64,000 bases of DNA from Hyphomicrobiales bacterium (GCA_026400435.1 JAPLOZ010000059.1:1-64000), one strand, 5' to 3'. Shown: positions 27,670 through 40,257, counted from the stretch's first letter. The notes: generated by a model from the letters alone, not told the origin. Program-made: numbers and translations.

Positions 27670-28671
27670 ATGGACAGGGACAAGGAATTCAAGCGCATCG
27701 TGGAGATTGAATCCGCCAAGCGGATCACGCCGCTGGACGTACTGGAACTGAGGCAGTTGATTTTCCGTGACGGGGTCGTCTCGTGCGAGGAAGCAGCGGC
27801 GCTGTTCGCATTGCACGCGACCTGCTTTGAAAAATGCGCCGAGTGGCGCGCATTCTTCGTCGAGGCGATCACCGACCACGTCGTCTACCAGACGAAACCG
27901 GCCGGCTACGTGTCGGCCAAGAACGCCGAATGGCTGATCGAGGCCATCTCGCACGACGGCAAGGTCGATACGACCTGTGAACTCGAATTGCTGGTCAACG
28001 TGCTGGAAAAGGCTAAGTTCTCGACCGAACGGCTGGTCGCCTTCGCGCTGCAGCAGGTCAAGCTTGCCGTCGTGGACGGCACCGGCCCGCTGATGAAGGG
28101 TGGCGAGCTTACCGCCGGCGTCATCGAAAAGCCCGAGGTCGACCTGCTGCGCCGCATCCTTTACGCCTTCGGCGGCGACGGCAACATCGCCATCACGCGC
28201 TCCGAAGCCGAGGTGCTGTTCGAGATCAACGACGCGGTCGCCGACGCGCGCAACGATCCCTCGTGGAACGACCTTTTCGTCAAGGCGGTCGCGAATTTCG
28301 TGATGTGCTCATCGGGCTATCAGGCGCCGACCCGCGAGGTGGCATTGCGCCAGGAAAACTTCCTCGACCGGGCCGACGCCGACATCGGGGGGTTCATGGC
28401 GCGCATGGCTTCAACCGGCGGGCGCGAACTGCTGGCGGCCTACCGGCATTCGGTCGACATCGACGCCGATTGGGAAGCGCGCAACCAGTGGCACGACGCC
28501 TGCTCGCGCCGGGCCGAGCGTATCGACAATGTCGAGGCGCGCTGGCTGGCGGAGCGCATCGGCAAGGATGGGCGGCTTCAGCAGAACGAACTGGCGCTGG
28601 TCCGCTTCATCAAGGAGACGTCGCCCTCGATCCATCCCGATCTGCAGATGCTGCTCGAAAAGGTAGCCTGA
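27670..28671 (+). CDS. Conserved hypothetical protein with internal duplication
   Basis: A 333-residue soluble protein. Two halves repeat the same layout: LRQLIFRDG, EEAAALFALHATC, EWRAFFVEAITDHVVY in the first; LRRILYAFGGDG, SEAEVLFEINDAV, SWNDLFVKAVANFVM in the second. A C-terminal segment again has ARWLAERIGKDGRLQQNELALVRFIKE. Each unit follows a D/G-rich turn with an E-rich helix, reminiscent of TerB-like or EF-hand-like helix pairs; this is inference. ATG 27670 has a G-rich site eight bases upstream. Function unknown. Confidence 0.75.
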   Translation: MDRDKEFKRIVEIESAKRITPLDVLELRQLIFRDGVVSCEEAAALFALHATCFEKCAEWRAFFVEAITDHVVYQTKPAGYVSAKNAEWLIEAISHDGKVDTTCELELLVNVLEKAKFSTERLVAFALQQVKLAVVDGTGPLMKGGELTAGVIEKPEVDLLRRILYAFGGDGNIAITRSEAEVLFEINDAVADARNDPSWNDLFVKAVANFVMCSSGYQAPTREVALRQENFLDRADADIGGFMARMASTGGRELLAAYRHSVDIDADWEARNQWHDACSRRAERIDNVEARWLAERIGKDGRLQQNELALVRFIKETSPSIHPDLQMLLEKVA

Positions 28672-28707
28672 AGGCGGAGCAAGGGCGACCGAAGCGCGAC
28701 GGCCGCT

Positions 28708-29358
28708 TCATCCGGCCGCCAGCGACACCGCGACGTTGACGGCGGCGGCGACGAGCACCGTGTTGAAAAAGAACGACACCACCGCATGCGCCAGCGTCAG
28801 CTTGCGCATGCGGGTTTTGGTGATGGCCACGTCGGCGGTCTGCGCCGTCATGCCGATGACCAGCGCATAATAGAGGAAGTCGTAGCCGCCGGGCTCGTCG
28901 TCGCCCGGGAAGTCGAGACCCTGCAGGGTCGCGTCGCCGGCCTTGCCCCTGGCGCCCGACGGCCGCCAGTAAAGGTGCGCATAGTGGAGGGCGGTCATGG
29001 TGTGGATGCTGATCCAGCCAAGCGCGACCGATGTGAGCGCCAGCACGAGGTCGAGCGCATTGGGCTCGCTGCCTTCATTGATCAACACGAAGAGCGAACC
29101 GACCGCGACCATAACGGCGAGGAACGTGACAATGACGATGACCCAGGCGGGTTCGTCCGTGCTTGCGACGTGCTTCTTGAGGAATTCGGGCGTCAGCGTG
29201 CGGAATTTCTGCAACTCAAGGAACAGGTAGACGACGAAGAAGACGTTTGCGGGTGCTTGTACGGACAACTCGGGCCGCAGCCAGAGGGTCAGCGCCAGCG
29301 TCAAAACCGCCGCGGTGACCGCCCAATAGAACGACGCGTAGCGGCGAAGAGACTTCAT
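28708..29358 (-). CDS. DUF1345 membrane protein
   Basis: A 216-residue inner membrane protein with about five hydrophobic helices. The DUF1345 core HTMTALHYAHLYW is followed by DDEPGGYDFLYYALVIGMTAQTADVAI. Its start overlaps the stop of the DUF188 gene by four bases, so both are translated from one transcript. No biochemical role is established for the family. Confidence 0.88.
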   Translation of the reverse strand: MKSLRRYASFYWAVTAAVLTLALTLWLRPELSVQAPANVFFVVYLFLELQKFRTLTPEFLKKHVASTDEPAWVIVIVTFLAVMVAVGSLFVLINEGSEPNALDLVLALTSVALGWISIHTMTALHYAHLYWRPSGARGKAGDATLQGLDFPGDDEPGGYDFLYYALVIGMTAQTADVAITKTRMRKLTLAHAVVSFFFNTVLVAAAVNVAVSLAAG

Positions 29359-29828
29359 GCCGCGCTCCTCAGGGCCCGTCGCACGGCCTGGTCGAGAGCG
29401 CTCAGGAAAGCCGAACGGTCGCGCGGCGAAAAGCTCGCATTGTAGCCCTTGCTTTCGCCGGTCTCGCGCAGATGCTGTCTGAGGTCGCGCATCGCAACCG
29501 CCATGCCGATGGTCTCAGGCGTGAAGGGTTTGCCCGTCATGCCCAGCACATGCGCGCCGAGCGCCACCGTGCGGGCGGCAAGCGGGATGTCGGCGGTGAC
29601 CACGATGTCGTTGGCCTTCGCATTCTCGACGATCCAGTCGTCGGCGGCGTCGGCGCCTTTCGATACCACCACGTTGCGGATCATCGGGTCGCGCGAGGGC
29701 CGCAGGCCGCCGTTCGAAACGAAGGTGACGACCAGGCCGTGGCGCTCGGCGACCTTCACCACCTCGTCCTTCACCGGGCAGGCATCGGCGTCGACGTAGA
29801 TCGAGGGCGGGGCAGGGGGGGCACTCAT
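29355..29828 (-). CDS. YaiI/YqxD family protein (DUF188, PIN-like)
   Basis: A 157-residue protein starting after a proline-rich head with IYVDADACPVKDEVVKVAERHG, the family hallmark acidic cluster, then DDWIVENAKANDIVVTADIPLA. The acidic residues suggest a PIN-like nuclease fold, but activity is not shown in the family. ATG 29828 is chosen over the adjacent TTG. Confidence 0.9.
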   Translation of the reverse strand: MSAPPAPPSIYVDADACPVKDEVVKVAERHGLVVTFVSNGGLRPSRDPMIRNVVVSKGADAADDWIVENAKANDIVVTADIPLAARTVALGAHVLGMTGKPFTPETIGMAVAMRDLRQHLRETGESKGYNASFSPRDRSAFLSALDQAVRRALRSAA

Positions 29829-29849
29829 CAAAGATCAATCCAGCGAGAG

Positions 29850-29879
29850 GCTGCATCCCGCCTTCCGGAGGGATGCAGC
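29850..29879. terminator. Hairpin after gfa
   Basis: GCTGCATCCC pairs perfectly with GGGATGCAGC around GCCTTCCGGA, 15 bases beyond the gfa stop. It lacks a long T run on the minus strand, so termination may be partial. Confidence 0.5.
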
Positions 29880-29894
29880 TTTGGCGGGATACAA

Positions 29895-30464
29895 TCAAGC
29901 CGGCAGAGCGCCGGATTTCTTGGCCGCGAAGGTGGCCAGCGCGTCCATCAGCGGCGGGTTGAGGCAATCGTAGGGTTCGAGCCCCGCCGATTTGAGCTGC
30001 GAACGGATGCCGGCCATGCGGCCCGGATCGACGCCGGACTCGATGACGGACGACACGAACGCCGCGAAGCCCGGAGGCGACCAGCCGTCTTCCTGGAAAC
30101 GCTCGGGATGGATGAAGTCCAGTCCCTTGAAGGCATGGTCGCGTTCCACCGGCCCGTACATGTGCACGCCGCACCCGGTGCAGGCATGCCGCTGGATCAG
30201 CGCGGATGGGTCGACGACCTTGAGCTTGTCGCCATTCTCGGTCACGGTAACGTTGCTGTGCGGGGTGACCGCAACCACCGAGAAGATGGCGCCTGCGGGC
30301 TTCCAGCACTTCGTGCAGCCGCAGGCGTGGTTGTGGGCGATCTGGCCCTTGACCTTCACCTTCACAGGCTTGCTGGTGCAGGCGCAAACCAGCGTGCCGC
30401 CTGAAAAGCTAGCGCTCTCTTTGGGCAGTCCGTGGTCGATCCTTGGATGAAGTTTCTCAGGCAT
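29895..30464 (-). CDS. gfa: S-(hydroxymethyl)glutathione synthase
   Basis: The 189-residue Gfa has [35 protein letters not shown] and [16 protein letters not shown], the zinc cysteines of the family in full. It speeds the condensation of formaldehyde with glutathione. ATG 30464 follows GGAGG. It is downstream of frmA on the same strand, so one transcript would encode both steps of GSH-dependent formaldehyde removal. Confidence 0.93.
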   Translation of the reverse strand: MPEKLHPRIDHGLPKESASFSGGTLVCACTSKPVKVKVKGQIAHNHACGCTKCWKPAGAIFSVVAVTPHSNVTVTENGDKLKVVDPSALIQRHACTGCGVHMYGPVERDHAFKGLDFIHPERFQEDGWSPPGFAAFVSSVIESGVDPGRMAGIRSQLKSAGLEPYDCLNPPLMDALATFAAKKSGALPA

Positions 30465-30542
30465 GCGTAGTCCTCCCTTGTTGAACCGCTGCAACTTCAG
30501 TCGCTGGCCCGTTCGGTCGGCGGCCGTCCTATGCGAAATATT

Positions 30543-31670
<1,128 letters not shown>

Positions 31671-31767
31671 GGGACGGTCCTCCTCAAATCCTGCGGAGTG
31701 CAAGGTTTCAGGATTTCCCGTCGAGTTCAATACGAGACGAGTTTATTCGTTGTCGCAGCGTCGCCGC

Positions 31768-32238
31768 TCAGACCGCCTGAACAACTTTCCAAACCGCCTT
31801 CGCACCCTCGCGCCGCTTCAAGTCCCGCGCGATTTCCGAGGGGCTCGGTTTGCAGAGATGCCATTGGAAATGCGGTGTGTCGGGCTTCTTCCAGTCGCCA
31901 CCCCAACTACACGCATGCTGTTTGAAGATGTCGGCGACCTTTTTGAACCACTTTTCGCCCTCGACAGGTTCCCAGAATTTCGTCTGGTGAACGACGTCGA
32001 CCGCCAGGCCGTAGCCATGCCAGCTATAGTCAGCCGTGGGAGCGTTGGTGACGGTCGATTTGGGCGGGATGATCGTGCGACCCTGTCGGTAGAGGAATCT
32101 TTGCCGTTCATCGCTCCGGAACGCCTCGAACACCATTGCCTCCAGGCCCGCCTTCCTGGCTGCATCAAGGCCCTCCTGGACAGCCTGCGCGAATTTGGGA
32201 GCCAGTTCCTTCAGGTCTTTGCTTACCGCCGTCGACAT
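31768..32238 (-). CDS. M15 family peptidase, endolysin-like
   Basis: A 156-residue zinc peptidase of the VanY/phage L-alanyl-D-glutamate type: EAFRSDERQRFLYRQGR, SWHGYGLAVDVVH (metal His and Asp) and DTPHFQWH (third ligand). There is no signal peptide. It should cleave peptidoglycan stem peptides, but needs a way across the inner membrane. The gene directly upstream encodes a membrane protein 13 bases away, so the two form a likely pair. Confidence 0.85.
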   Translation of the reverse strand: MSTAVSKDLKELAPKFAQAVQEGLDAARKAGLEAMVFEAFRSDERQRFLYRQGRTIIPPKSTVTNAPTADYSWHGYGLAVDVVHQTKFWEPVEGEKWFKKVADIFKQHACSWGGDWKKPDTPHFQWHLCKPSPSEIARDLKRREGAKAVWKVVQAV

Positions 32239-32251
32239 TTTTGGTTCTCCC

Positions 32252-33454
32252 TCACGCCACGCCTTCCTGCGGATGCCCGTGCGCCCACTCCATGGGGACG
32301 AAGGACGCCTCGGCCATCGCCAGCCATTGCGGGTCGGCGCCTTGCTCTGCCGTTCCTGCGGCTTCCGGAGCGACCGCAGACGGCGCCCCTGCAGCAGCGG
32401 CAGCCACGAGTGCTGCCTGTGCCTGGGCAGACTTCGCTGGGAGGACGCTGTCCTGAGACGGTTCGTCAGGGCTCTTTTCGGACGGCTTCACGGTTGCGCG
32501 GACGACCATGAGCCTGTTGAGCACATCGAACCAGAACGGTGCGCCCAGCATGATCGCGAGGGCCGTGATGAACCAGCCGGGAACCGCGGACGCGACCGCT
32601 GACAGCCAACTGCGGCAGGATCGCGCCGTGTCTTGACCGGCGTCTGTTCCGGAGGAGTTTTGCGCCGGTGTGCAAGCCTGAGGGCCGGGATAAGGAATGT
32701 ACGATCCTTCATTGGATGCCCAGCCGGCCGGGTAGCCGATCGCCGCAAATTCGCCCTTGAGCTCAGCAATCGACTTTTTCGTCGCGGCGTCCCCGGTATT
32801 GATCGCTTTTTCGGCCTCCGCCACGACGGCGGCGCGCAGCGCCTTGTCGGTGACAAGGTGCCGGGCAATGGTCAGCGCGTCGACGTTCAGCGAAACGGCG
32901 GCGAACAGGCCGAGACCGGCTAGAACGAAGCTGTTGCGTCTCTTGTACCATCCCGACACCCGATCCATTGTCCCATCGAACCAGCCTTCGAGCCTGCGCC
33001 GCAGTGCGGCGAGATCGCTGCCGGTGGATTCGATCATCGCAAGGACGACCTGTTTGACTGGATTGGCGGCCTCGATCGTATCGAGCGAAGCGCGCAGCGA
33101 TTCCAGCGACAGGGGCGACGGGGTGTGCTCCGGGCGCAAGATGTCGAGAATGGCCAGGGAGAAGCTTTCGCGGGGTATGTAGGATGGCAGCGAGCGACTG
33201 CCCGAAACGTAAGACCCGTCGTACAGCGCCGAGATGACCGGATGCTCGTAGAAGCGCCTCACGAGATCGGCATTGTCCTTTCCGAGAAGTTCCTTGATGC
33301 CCTTCTCGAGGTATTTGGCCCGTGTCTTCACGACGGTTTCGACCGCCTCGCAAAACGCCGTTGCGATCAGGCTCATGAAAAAGAAGAGGAGTGCGATGCC
33401 AATCCCGACTTCAATAACCTCGGAGCCAAACATAAGACCATCCAAAGGTTGCAT
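32252..33454 (-). CDS. Membrane protein of unknown function, paired with M15 peptidase
   Basis: The 400-residue product has hydrophobic segments at about residues 13-36 (VGIGIALLFFFMSLIATAF), 183-205 (FVLAGLGLFAAVSLNVDALTI) and 297-318 (WFITALAIMLGAPFWFDVLN). Between the first two lies a charged soluble region; between the last two is a region with two cysteines, and an Ala/Pro-rich tail ends the protein. An inner ATG at 33433 (MFGSEVIEVGIG) is an equally plausible start. I do not recognise the family. The 13-base spacing to the M15 gene suggests co-expression. Confidence 0.75.
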   Translation of the reverse strand: MQPLDGLMFGSEVIEVGIGIALLFFFMSLIATAFCEAVETVVKTRAKYLEKGIKELLGKDNADLVRRFYEHPVISALYDGSYVSGSRSLPSYIPRESFSLAILDILRPEHTPSPLSLESLRASLDTIEAANPVKQVVLAMIESTGSDLAALRRRLEGWFDGTMDRVSGWYKRRNSFVLAGLGLFAAVSLNVDALTIARHLVTDKALRAAVVAEAEKAINTGDAATKKSIAELKGEFAAIGYPAGWASNEGSYIPYPGPQACTPAQNSSGTDAGQDTARSCRSWLSAVASAVPGWFITALAIMLGAPFWFDVLNRLMVVRATVKPSEKSPDEPSQDSVLPAKSAQAQAALVAAAAAGAPSAVAPEAAGTAEQGADPQWLAMAEASFVPMEWAHGHPQEGVA

Positions 33455-33582
33455 AAGAGAGATTCAATACAACTTAAAGTAAATCATCCGTTCGTCAAGC
33501 TCCCCGGAACACCCATTCGCCGCCTTGAGCGGAGTCAGGCATCGAAGTAAGACGAACCTTTGCCGACACAGGTCTCCCAGGA

Positions 33583-35584
<2,002 letters not shown>

Positions 35585-35585
<1 letters not shown>

Positions 35586-36322
35586 TGAAGGAACCGCCGG
35601 CGTCCATACTCTTCGATCTCGACGGCACGCTGACAGATCCGTTCACCGGCATTACCAGGTCGCTGCAGCATGCATTGCGCGCAATGGGCCTGGAACCGCC
35701 GGCTCCAGAGGAACTGCGCCGCTACATCGGTCCGCCGCTGCAAGCCACGTTTCTGGACATACTCGGCGACGACGGCCAAGCGGCTGATGCACTTGGACAC
35801 TACCGGCAGCGCTACGGGGAGGTCGGCAAGTTCGAGAACGAACTGATCCCCGGCGTGGTCGACGCGCTCGAGGCGCTGAGCGAGGAAGGGTATGCGATGT
35901 TTGTCGCGACGTCGAAGCTCGAGACCTATTCGCTGGATATCATCGACCATTTCGGCCTCGCCCGCTTCTTCCGCACGGTGCATGGTTCGGCGCTCGACGG
36001 GTCGCGGGCCGACAAGGGTGAACTCATCCGGCATATCCTCGATGCCGAAGGGCTCGATGCAACGCGCACGGTGATGATCGGCGACCGCCTGCACGACGCC
36101 CACGGCGCCGCGAAGAATGACGTCCCGGCGATCGGCGTGCTGTGGGGCTTCGGCGACAGGAGCGAACTGGAAGGCGCCGGCGTGGCCCACATCGCCGCGA
36201 GCCCCGCCGAGCTGCCTGATCTGGTCGGCAGCATGCTGGGCCGGCGACGGCCCTCAGTCCCTGAGCGGTTGCCCCAGCCTTCCGGCGAGATCCTGCGTGA
36301 ACTGCCAGGCGACGCGGCCTGA
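35585..36322 (+). CDS. HAD family hydrolase (phosphoglycolate phosphatase-like)
   Basis: The 245-residue HAD enzyme has motif I DLDGTLTD, motif II around FVATSKLETYS, and motif IV MIGDRLHDAHGAAKN, with a helical cap between. Its closest pattern is PGP/GPH-like. The ATG overlaps the pccA stop (TGATG), so it relies on coupling with that gene. The last 23 codons overlap the DUF815 gene on the other strand; the tail may be an extension beyond the fold. Confidence 0.88.
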
Positions 36323-37129
36323 CCGGCTGCCGCGCGTGGTTGACCACTCCAGCGCTTCGGCGCGCAGCGTCTCGGGATCGACCGCGAGCCCGTGATAGCG
36401 GGCGTATCCGGCGACCATGTCCAGATAATCTTCCTGCGAACATTTGTGGAAGCCGAGCCACAGCCCGAAACGGTCCGACAGCGAGACTTTCTCCTCGACG
36501 GCTTCGCCGGGATTGATCGCGGTCGAACGCTCGTTGTCGATCATGTCGCGCGGCAACAGATGCCGGCGGTTCGACGTCGCATAGAAGATGACGTTGGCAG
36601 GCCGCCCCTCGACGCCGCCCTCCAGCGCTGCCTTGAGTGACTTGTAGGACGTATCGCCATGGTCGAAGGACAGGTCGTCGCAAAACAGGATGAAGCGATA
36701 AGGCGCGGCCTTGAGCTGTCCCATTAGCCTGGGCAGCGTATCGATGTCCTCGCGGTGGATTTCGACGAGCTTGAGCGGTTCGGCACCCTTGCGCGCGGCG
36801 TTGACAGCGGCGTGCGCGGCCTTGACGAGCGACGACTTGCCCATGCCGCGTGCGCCCCACAGAAGCACGTTGTTGGCCGGCAGGCCCGCGGCGAAACGCT
36901 CGGTGTTGTCGATGAGGATGTCGCGCACGCGGTCGACGCCGCGGATCAGCCCGATGTCGACGCGGTTGACCCGGATAACCGGTTCGAGATTGCCCTGTTC
37001 GGCCGACCAGACGAAGCAGTCCGCCGCCGCCAGATCTGACGCGACTGGCGCCGCCGGCGCGAGACGGCCGATGACCTCGATCAGCCGGTCGAGCTTTTCC
37101 GCGAGCGTTTCCAATGTCTTGTCGGTCAT
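36254..37129 (-). CDS. DUF815 AAA+ ATPase
   Basis: A 291-residue P-loop protein with Walker A GARGMGKSSL, Walker B FILFCDDLSF, and the sensor region IFYATSNRRHLLPRDM: the DUF815 signature. C-terminal DRFGLWLGFHKCSQEDYLDMV completes the lid. ATG 37129 is favoured over 37150. Role not established. Its 3' end overlaps the HAD gene by 69 bases, tail to tail. Confidence 0.9.
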   Translation of the reverse strand: MTDKTLETLAEKLDRLIEVIGRLAPAAPVASDLAAADCFVWSAEQGNLEPVIRVNRVDIGLIRGVDRVRDILIDNTERFAAGLPANNVLLWGARGMGKSSLVKAAHAAVNAARKGAEPLKLVEIHREDIDTLPRLMGQLKAAPYRFILFCDDLSFDHGDTSYKSLKAALEGGVEGRPANVIFYATSNRRHLLPRDMIDNERSTAINPGEAVEEKVSLSDRFGLWLGFHKCSQEDYLDMVAGYARYHGLAVDPETLRAEALEWSTTRGSRSGRVAWQFTQDLAGRLGQPLRD

Positions 37130-37204
37130 TGCGCGGTGTTCCGGGGACATGCGAGCCGTGGCGCTGTAACACAGGGCGGTGAGGCGCGAAAGCCGGGATA
37201 TCCG

Positions 37205-37232
37205 GTTGCAAACACAGCTTTTGGCTCTATAT
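37205..37232 (+). promoter_or_regulatory. Candidate promoter of yajC-secDF
   Basis: GTTGCA, a 16-base spacer and CTATAT resemble the rhizobial housekeeping sigma consensus (CTTGAC-17-CTATAT). It sits about 45 bases before the yajC start in the divergent gap. Confidence 0.45.
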
Positions 37233-37277
37233 TCCGGCCACTTTCCGGCCGGCTTGGGCCGCTATCAGGAGTTCTAG

Positions 37278-37613
37278 ATGTTTGTCACACCCGCATACGC
37301 GCAGAGTGCCGGCGCCAGCCCGGACATGCTGATCAGCATTTTGCCGTTTGTCCTGATTTTCGTGATCATGTATTTCCTGATCATTCGCCCGCAGCGCGCG
37401 CAGGTCAAGAAGCGCGGCGAGATGCTGGCGGCCGTCCGGCGCGGCGATACGGTCGTCACCGGCGGCGGACTGATCGGCAAGGTCACCAAGGCCTCCGACA
37501 ACGAGCTCGAACTCGATCTCGGCGGCGGCACCAAGGTCACGGCGCTTCGTTCAACGATCATGGAAGTTCGGGTCAAAGGCGAGCCTGTCGCCAACCAGAA
37601 CGCCCAGAAATAG
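37278..37613 (+). CDS. yajC: Preprotein translocase subunit YajC
   Basis: The 111-residue protein has one membrane helix, ISILPFVLIFVIMYFLIIRPQ, followed by the conserved RPQRAQVKKRGEMLAAVRRGDTVVTGGGLIGKV. It associates with SecDF in the inner membrane. secDF begins 86 bases downstream, so they form one unit. Confidence 0.97.
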   Translation: MFVTPAYAQSAGASPDMLISILPFVLIFVIMYFLIIRPQRAQVKKRGEMLAAVRRGDTVVTGGGLIGKVTKASDNELELDLGGGTKVTALRSTIMEVRVKGEPVANQNAQK

Positions 37614-37636
37614 TCGCTTTCAGCGCGCTGAAGCGA
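37614..37636. other. Palindrome between yajC and secDF
   Basis: TCGCTTTCAGC and GCTGAAGCGA form a hairpin right after the yajC stop. There is no T run, so it more likely tunes read-through or RNA stability than ends transcription. Confidence 0.35.
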
Positions 37637-37699
37637 CCAAACACAGGGGCGAGACGGGAATTGCCGGTCGCCTGTTGCGTCTGACACGGAAGACCGACC

Positions 37700-40252
37700 A
37701 TGCTCTATTTCTCGCGCTGGAAGACTATATCTATCTGGGCGGTCGTCCTTCTCGGCGTCATCTTCTCGCTGCCCAACGTCTATCCGCAATCCTGGCATTC
37801 GGCGTTGCCGTCCTGGGTGCCCGACCGGCCGATGACGCTGGGCCTCGACCTGCAGGGCGGCTCGCACATCCTTTTGCAGATCGAGCGCCAGGACCTCGCC
37901 GACGAACGGCTTCAAGTCACGCGCGACGACATACGCACGCTGCTGCGCGACGCCAAGATCGGCTACACCGGGCTGACCGGCAGCGGCAACTCCGTGCAGG
38001 TGCGCATCCGCGACGTCGCCGAACTCGACGCCGCCAAGACCGCGCTGGCGTCCCTGCTGGAGCCGGTGGCGTCGAGCCTGTTTGGCGCCGGCAGCATCAC
38101 CGAGCGCTCGCTCGAAGAGCCCGAGCCCGGCGTGCTGCGCTACACGCTCACAGAGGAAGGCCTGAACTACCGCCTGGGCAGCGCGCTGACGCAGTCGATC
38201 GAAGTCGTGGGCCGCCGCGTCAACGAACTTGGCACAACCGAGCCGATCATCCAGCGCCAGGGCAGCGACCGCATCCTGGTCCAGGTGCCGGGCCTGCAGG
38301 ATCCGCAGCGGCTGAAGGACATTCTGGGCCAGACCGCCAAGCTGAGCTTCCAGATGGTCGATCAGACCATGCCGGTGCAGGAGGCGATCGAGGGCCGCCC
38401 GCCGGCGGGTTCCACGGTCATGTATTCGGCCGACGATCCGCCTGTGCCGTATCTGATCGAGAACCGCATCATCGTGTCGGGCGAGAACCTGGTCGACGCG
38501 CAGGCGTCGTTCGACCAGCGCACAAGCGAGCCGGTCGTCTCGTTCCGCTTCGATTCCAAGGGGGCGCAGCGGTTCGGCCAGGCCACGCAGCAAAATGTTG
38601 GCAAGCTGTTTGCGATCATCCTCGACAACCAGGTGATTTCAGCGCCGCAGATCCGCGAGCCGATCCTCGGCGGCACCGGCCAGATATCCGGCAATTTCAG
38701 CGTCGAGGGCGCAAACGATCTCGCGGTCCTGCTGCGCGCCGGCGCCTTGCCGGCAAACCTGACGATTGTCGAGGAGCGCACCGTTGGACCGGGCCTGGGC
38801 CAGGATTCCATCGACGCCGGCAAGATCGCGAGCGTCATCGGCGCGATCCTCGTCGTGGTGTTCATGGTCGTGGCCTATGGCACGCTCGGCGTCATCGCCA
38901 ACATCGCGCTGGTGGCCAACGTGGCGATGATCGTCGCCATCCTGTCCATTCTCGGGGCGACACTGACACTGCCCGGCATCGCGGGCATCGTGCTGACCAT
39001 CGGCATGGCGGTGGATTCCAACGTGCTGATCTACGAGCGCATACGCGAAGAGCGGCGCAACGGGCGATCGGTGATCCAGTCGATCGATACGGGCTTCTCC
39101 AAGGCGCTGGCCACGATTGTCGATGCCAACGTCACCACGCTGATTGCAGCGGCCGTGCTGTTCTATCTGGGAACCGGCCCGGTGAAGGGCTTCGCCGTCA
39201 CGCTGGCGATCGGCATTGTGACAACAGTGTTCACCGCCTTCACCTTCACCCGCTGGCTCGTCGCCGAGTGGGTCCGCCGCAGCAAGCCGAAGGAACTGCC
39301 GAAGGGCATCCTGACGCTGGTCCCGCCGGGCACCAAGATCCCGTTCATGGGCATAAGGCGCTACACGTTCGCGCTGTCGTCGGCGCTGTCGATATTGTCC
39401 ATCGTGCTGTTCATGACGATGGGCATGAACTACGGCGTCGATTTCAAGGGCGGATCGCTGATCGAGGTCCAGTCGAAGAGTGGCGCAGCCGACCTGGCCG
39501 ATCTTCGCGCGCGGCTTTCGGAGCTCAACATCGGCGACGTCCAGGTGCAGCAGTTCGGCGACCCGACGGACGTCCTGATCCGCGTCGGCGCGCAGGACGG
39601 CGGAGACAACGCGGAACAGACCGTCGTCACCAAGGTGCGCGGCGAGCTTGAGGAAACCTACGACTTCCGGCGCATCGAGACAGTTGGCCCGACCGTTTCG
39701 AGCGAGCTTGCCGCGCAGGGCACGATCGGCGTGATCGTCGCGCTGGGTCTCGTGCTGGTTTACGTCTGGTTCCGGTTCGAGTGGCAGTTCGCCATGGGCG
39801 CCATCATTGCGACGATCCACGATATCGTGATGACCATCGGCTTCTTCGTCATCAGCGGGGTCGAGTTCAACCAGTCGTCGATAGCGGCCATCCTGACGAT
39901 CGTCGGCTACTCCCTGAACGATACGGTCGTAGTGTATGACCGCATCCGTGAAGAGCTTCGAAAATACAAGAAGATGCCGCTCGGCCAGTTGCTCAACACG
40001 GCGATCAACGAAACGCTGTCTCGCACGACGATGACGTCGCTGACGACGGTTCTGGCGCTGCTGGCGCTGTTCATATTCGGCGGCGAAGTCATCCGGTCGT
40101 TCACGGCCGCCATGCTGTTCGGCGTCGTATTCGGGACCTACTCGTCGATCTTCATCGCCGCGCCCCTGCTCATCCTGTTCAAGCTGCGCCCGGGTTCGGC
40201 AGATGCTCCTGAAAAGGACGCCGCGGCCGAAGGCAAAGCGGTCGCGACCTGA
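37700..40252 (+). CDS. secDF: Fused protein translocase SecDF
   Basis: An 850-residue single chain joins SecD and SecF. The SecD half has LGLDLQGGSHILLQIE, P1-domain strands and GMAVDSNVLIYERIREE. The SecF half has NYGVDFKGGSLIEV and GYSLNDTVVVYDRIREELRK. Twelve membrane helices are expected. SecDF uses the proton gradient to help pull exported proteins from SecYEG. Fusion of the two is common in alphaproteobacteria. Confidence 0.97.
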   Translation: MLYFSRWKTISIWAVVLLGVIFSLPNVYPQSWHSALPSWVPDRPMTLGLDLQGGSHILLQIERQDLADERLQVTRDDIRTLLRDAKIGYTGLTGSGNSVQVRIRDVAELDAAKTALASLLEPVASSLFGAGSITERSLEEPEPGVLRYTLTEEGLNYRLGSALTQSIEVVGRRVNELGTTEPIIQRQGSDRILVQVPGLQDPQRLKDILGQTAKLSFQMVDQTMPVQEAIEGRPPAGSTVMYSADDPPVPYLIENRIIVSGENLVDAQASFDQRTSEPVVSFRFDSKGAQRFGQATQQNVGKLFAIILDNQVISAPQIREPILGGTGQISGNFSVEGANDLAVLLRAGALPANLTIVEERTVGPGLGQDSIDAGKIASVIGAILVVVFMVVAYGTLGVIANIALVANVAMIVAILSILGATLTLPGIAGIVLTIGMAVDSNVLIYERIREERRNGRSVIQSIDTGFSKALATIVDANVTTLIAAAVLFYLGTGPVKGFAVTLAIGIVTTVFTAFTFTRWLVAEWVRRSKPKELPKGILTLVPPGTKIPFMGIRRYTFALSSALSILSIVLFMTMGMNYGVDFKGGSLIEVQSKSGAADLADLRARLSELNIGDVQVQQFGDPTDVLIRVGAQDGGDNAEQTVVTKVRGELEETYDFRRIETVGPTVSSELAAQGTIGVIVALGLVLVYVWFRFEWQFAMGAIIATIHDIVMTIGFFVISGVEFNQSSIAAILTIVGYSLNDTVVVYDRIREELRKYKKMPLGQLLNTAINETLSRTTMTSLTTVLALLALFIFGGEVIRSFTAAMLFGVVFGTYSSIFIAAPLLILFKLRPGSADAPEKDAAAEGKAVAT

Positions 40253-40257
40253 GGCCA

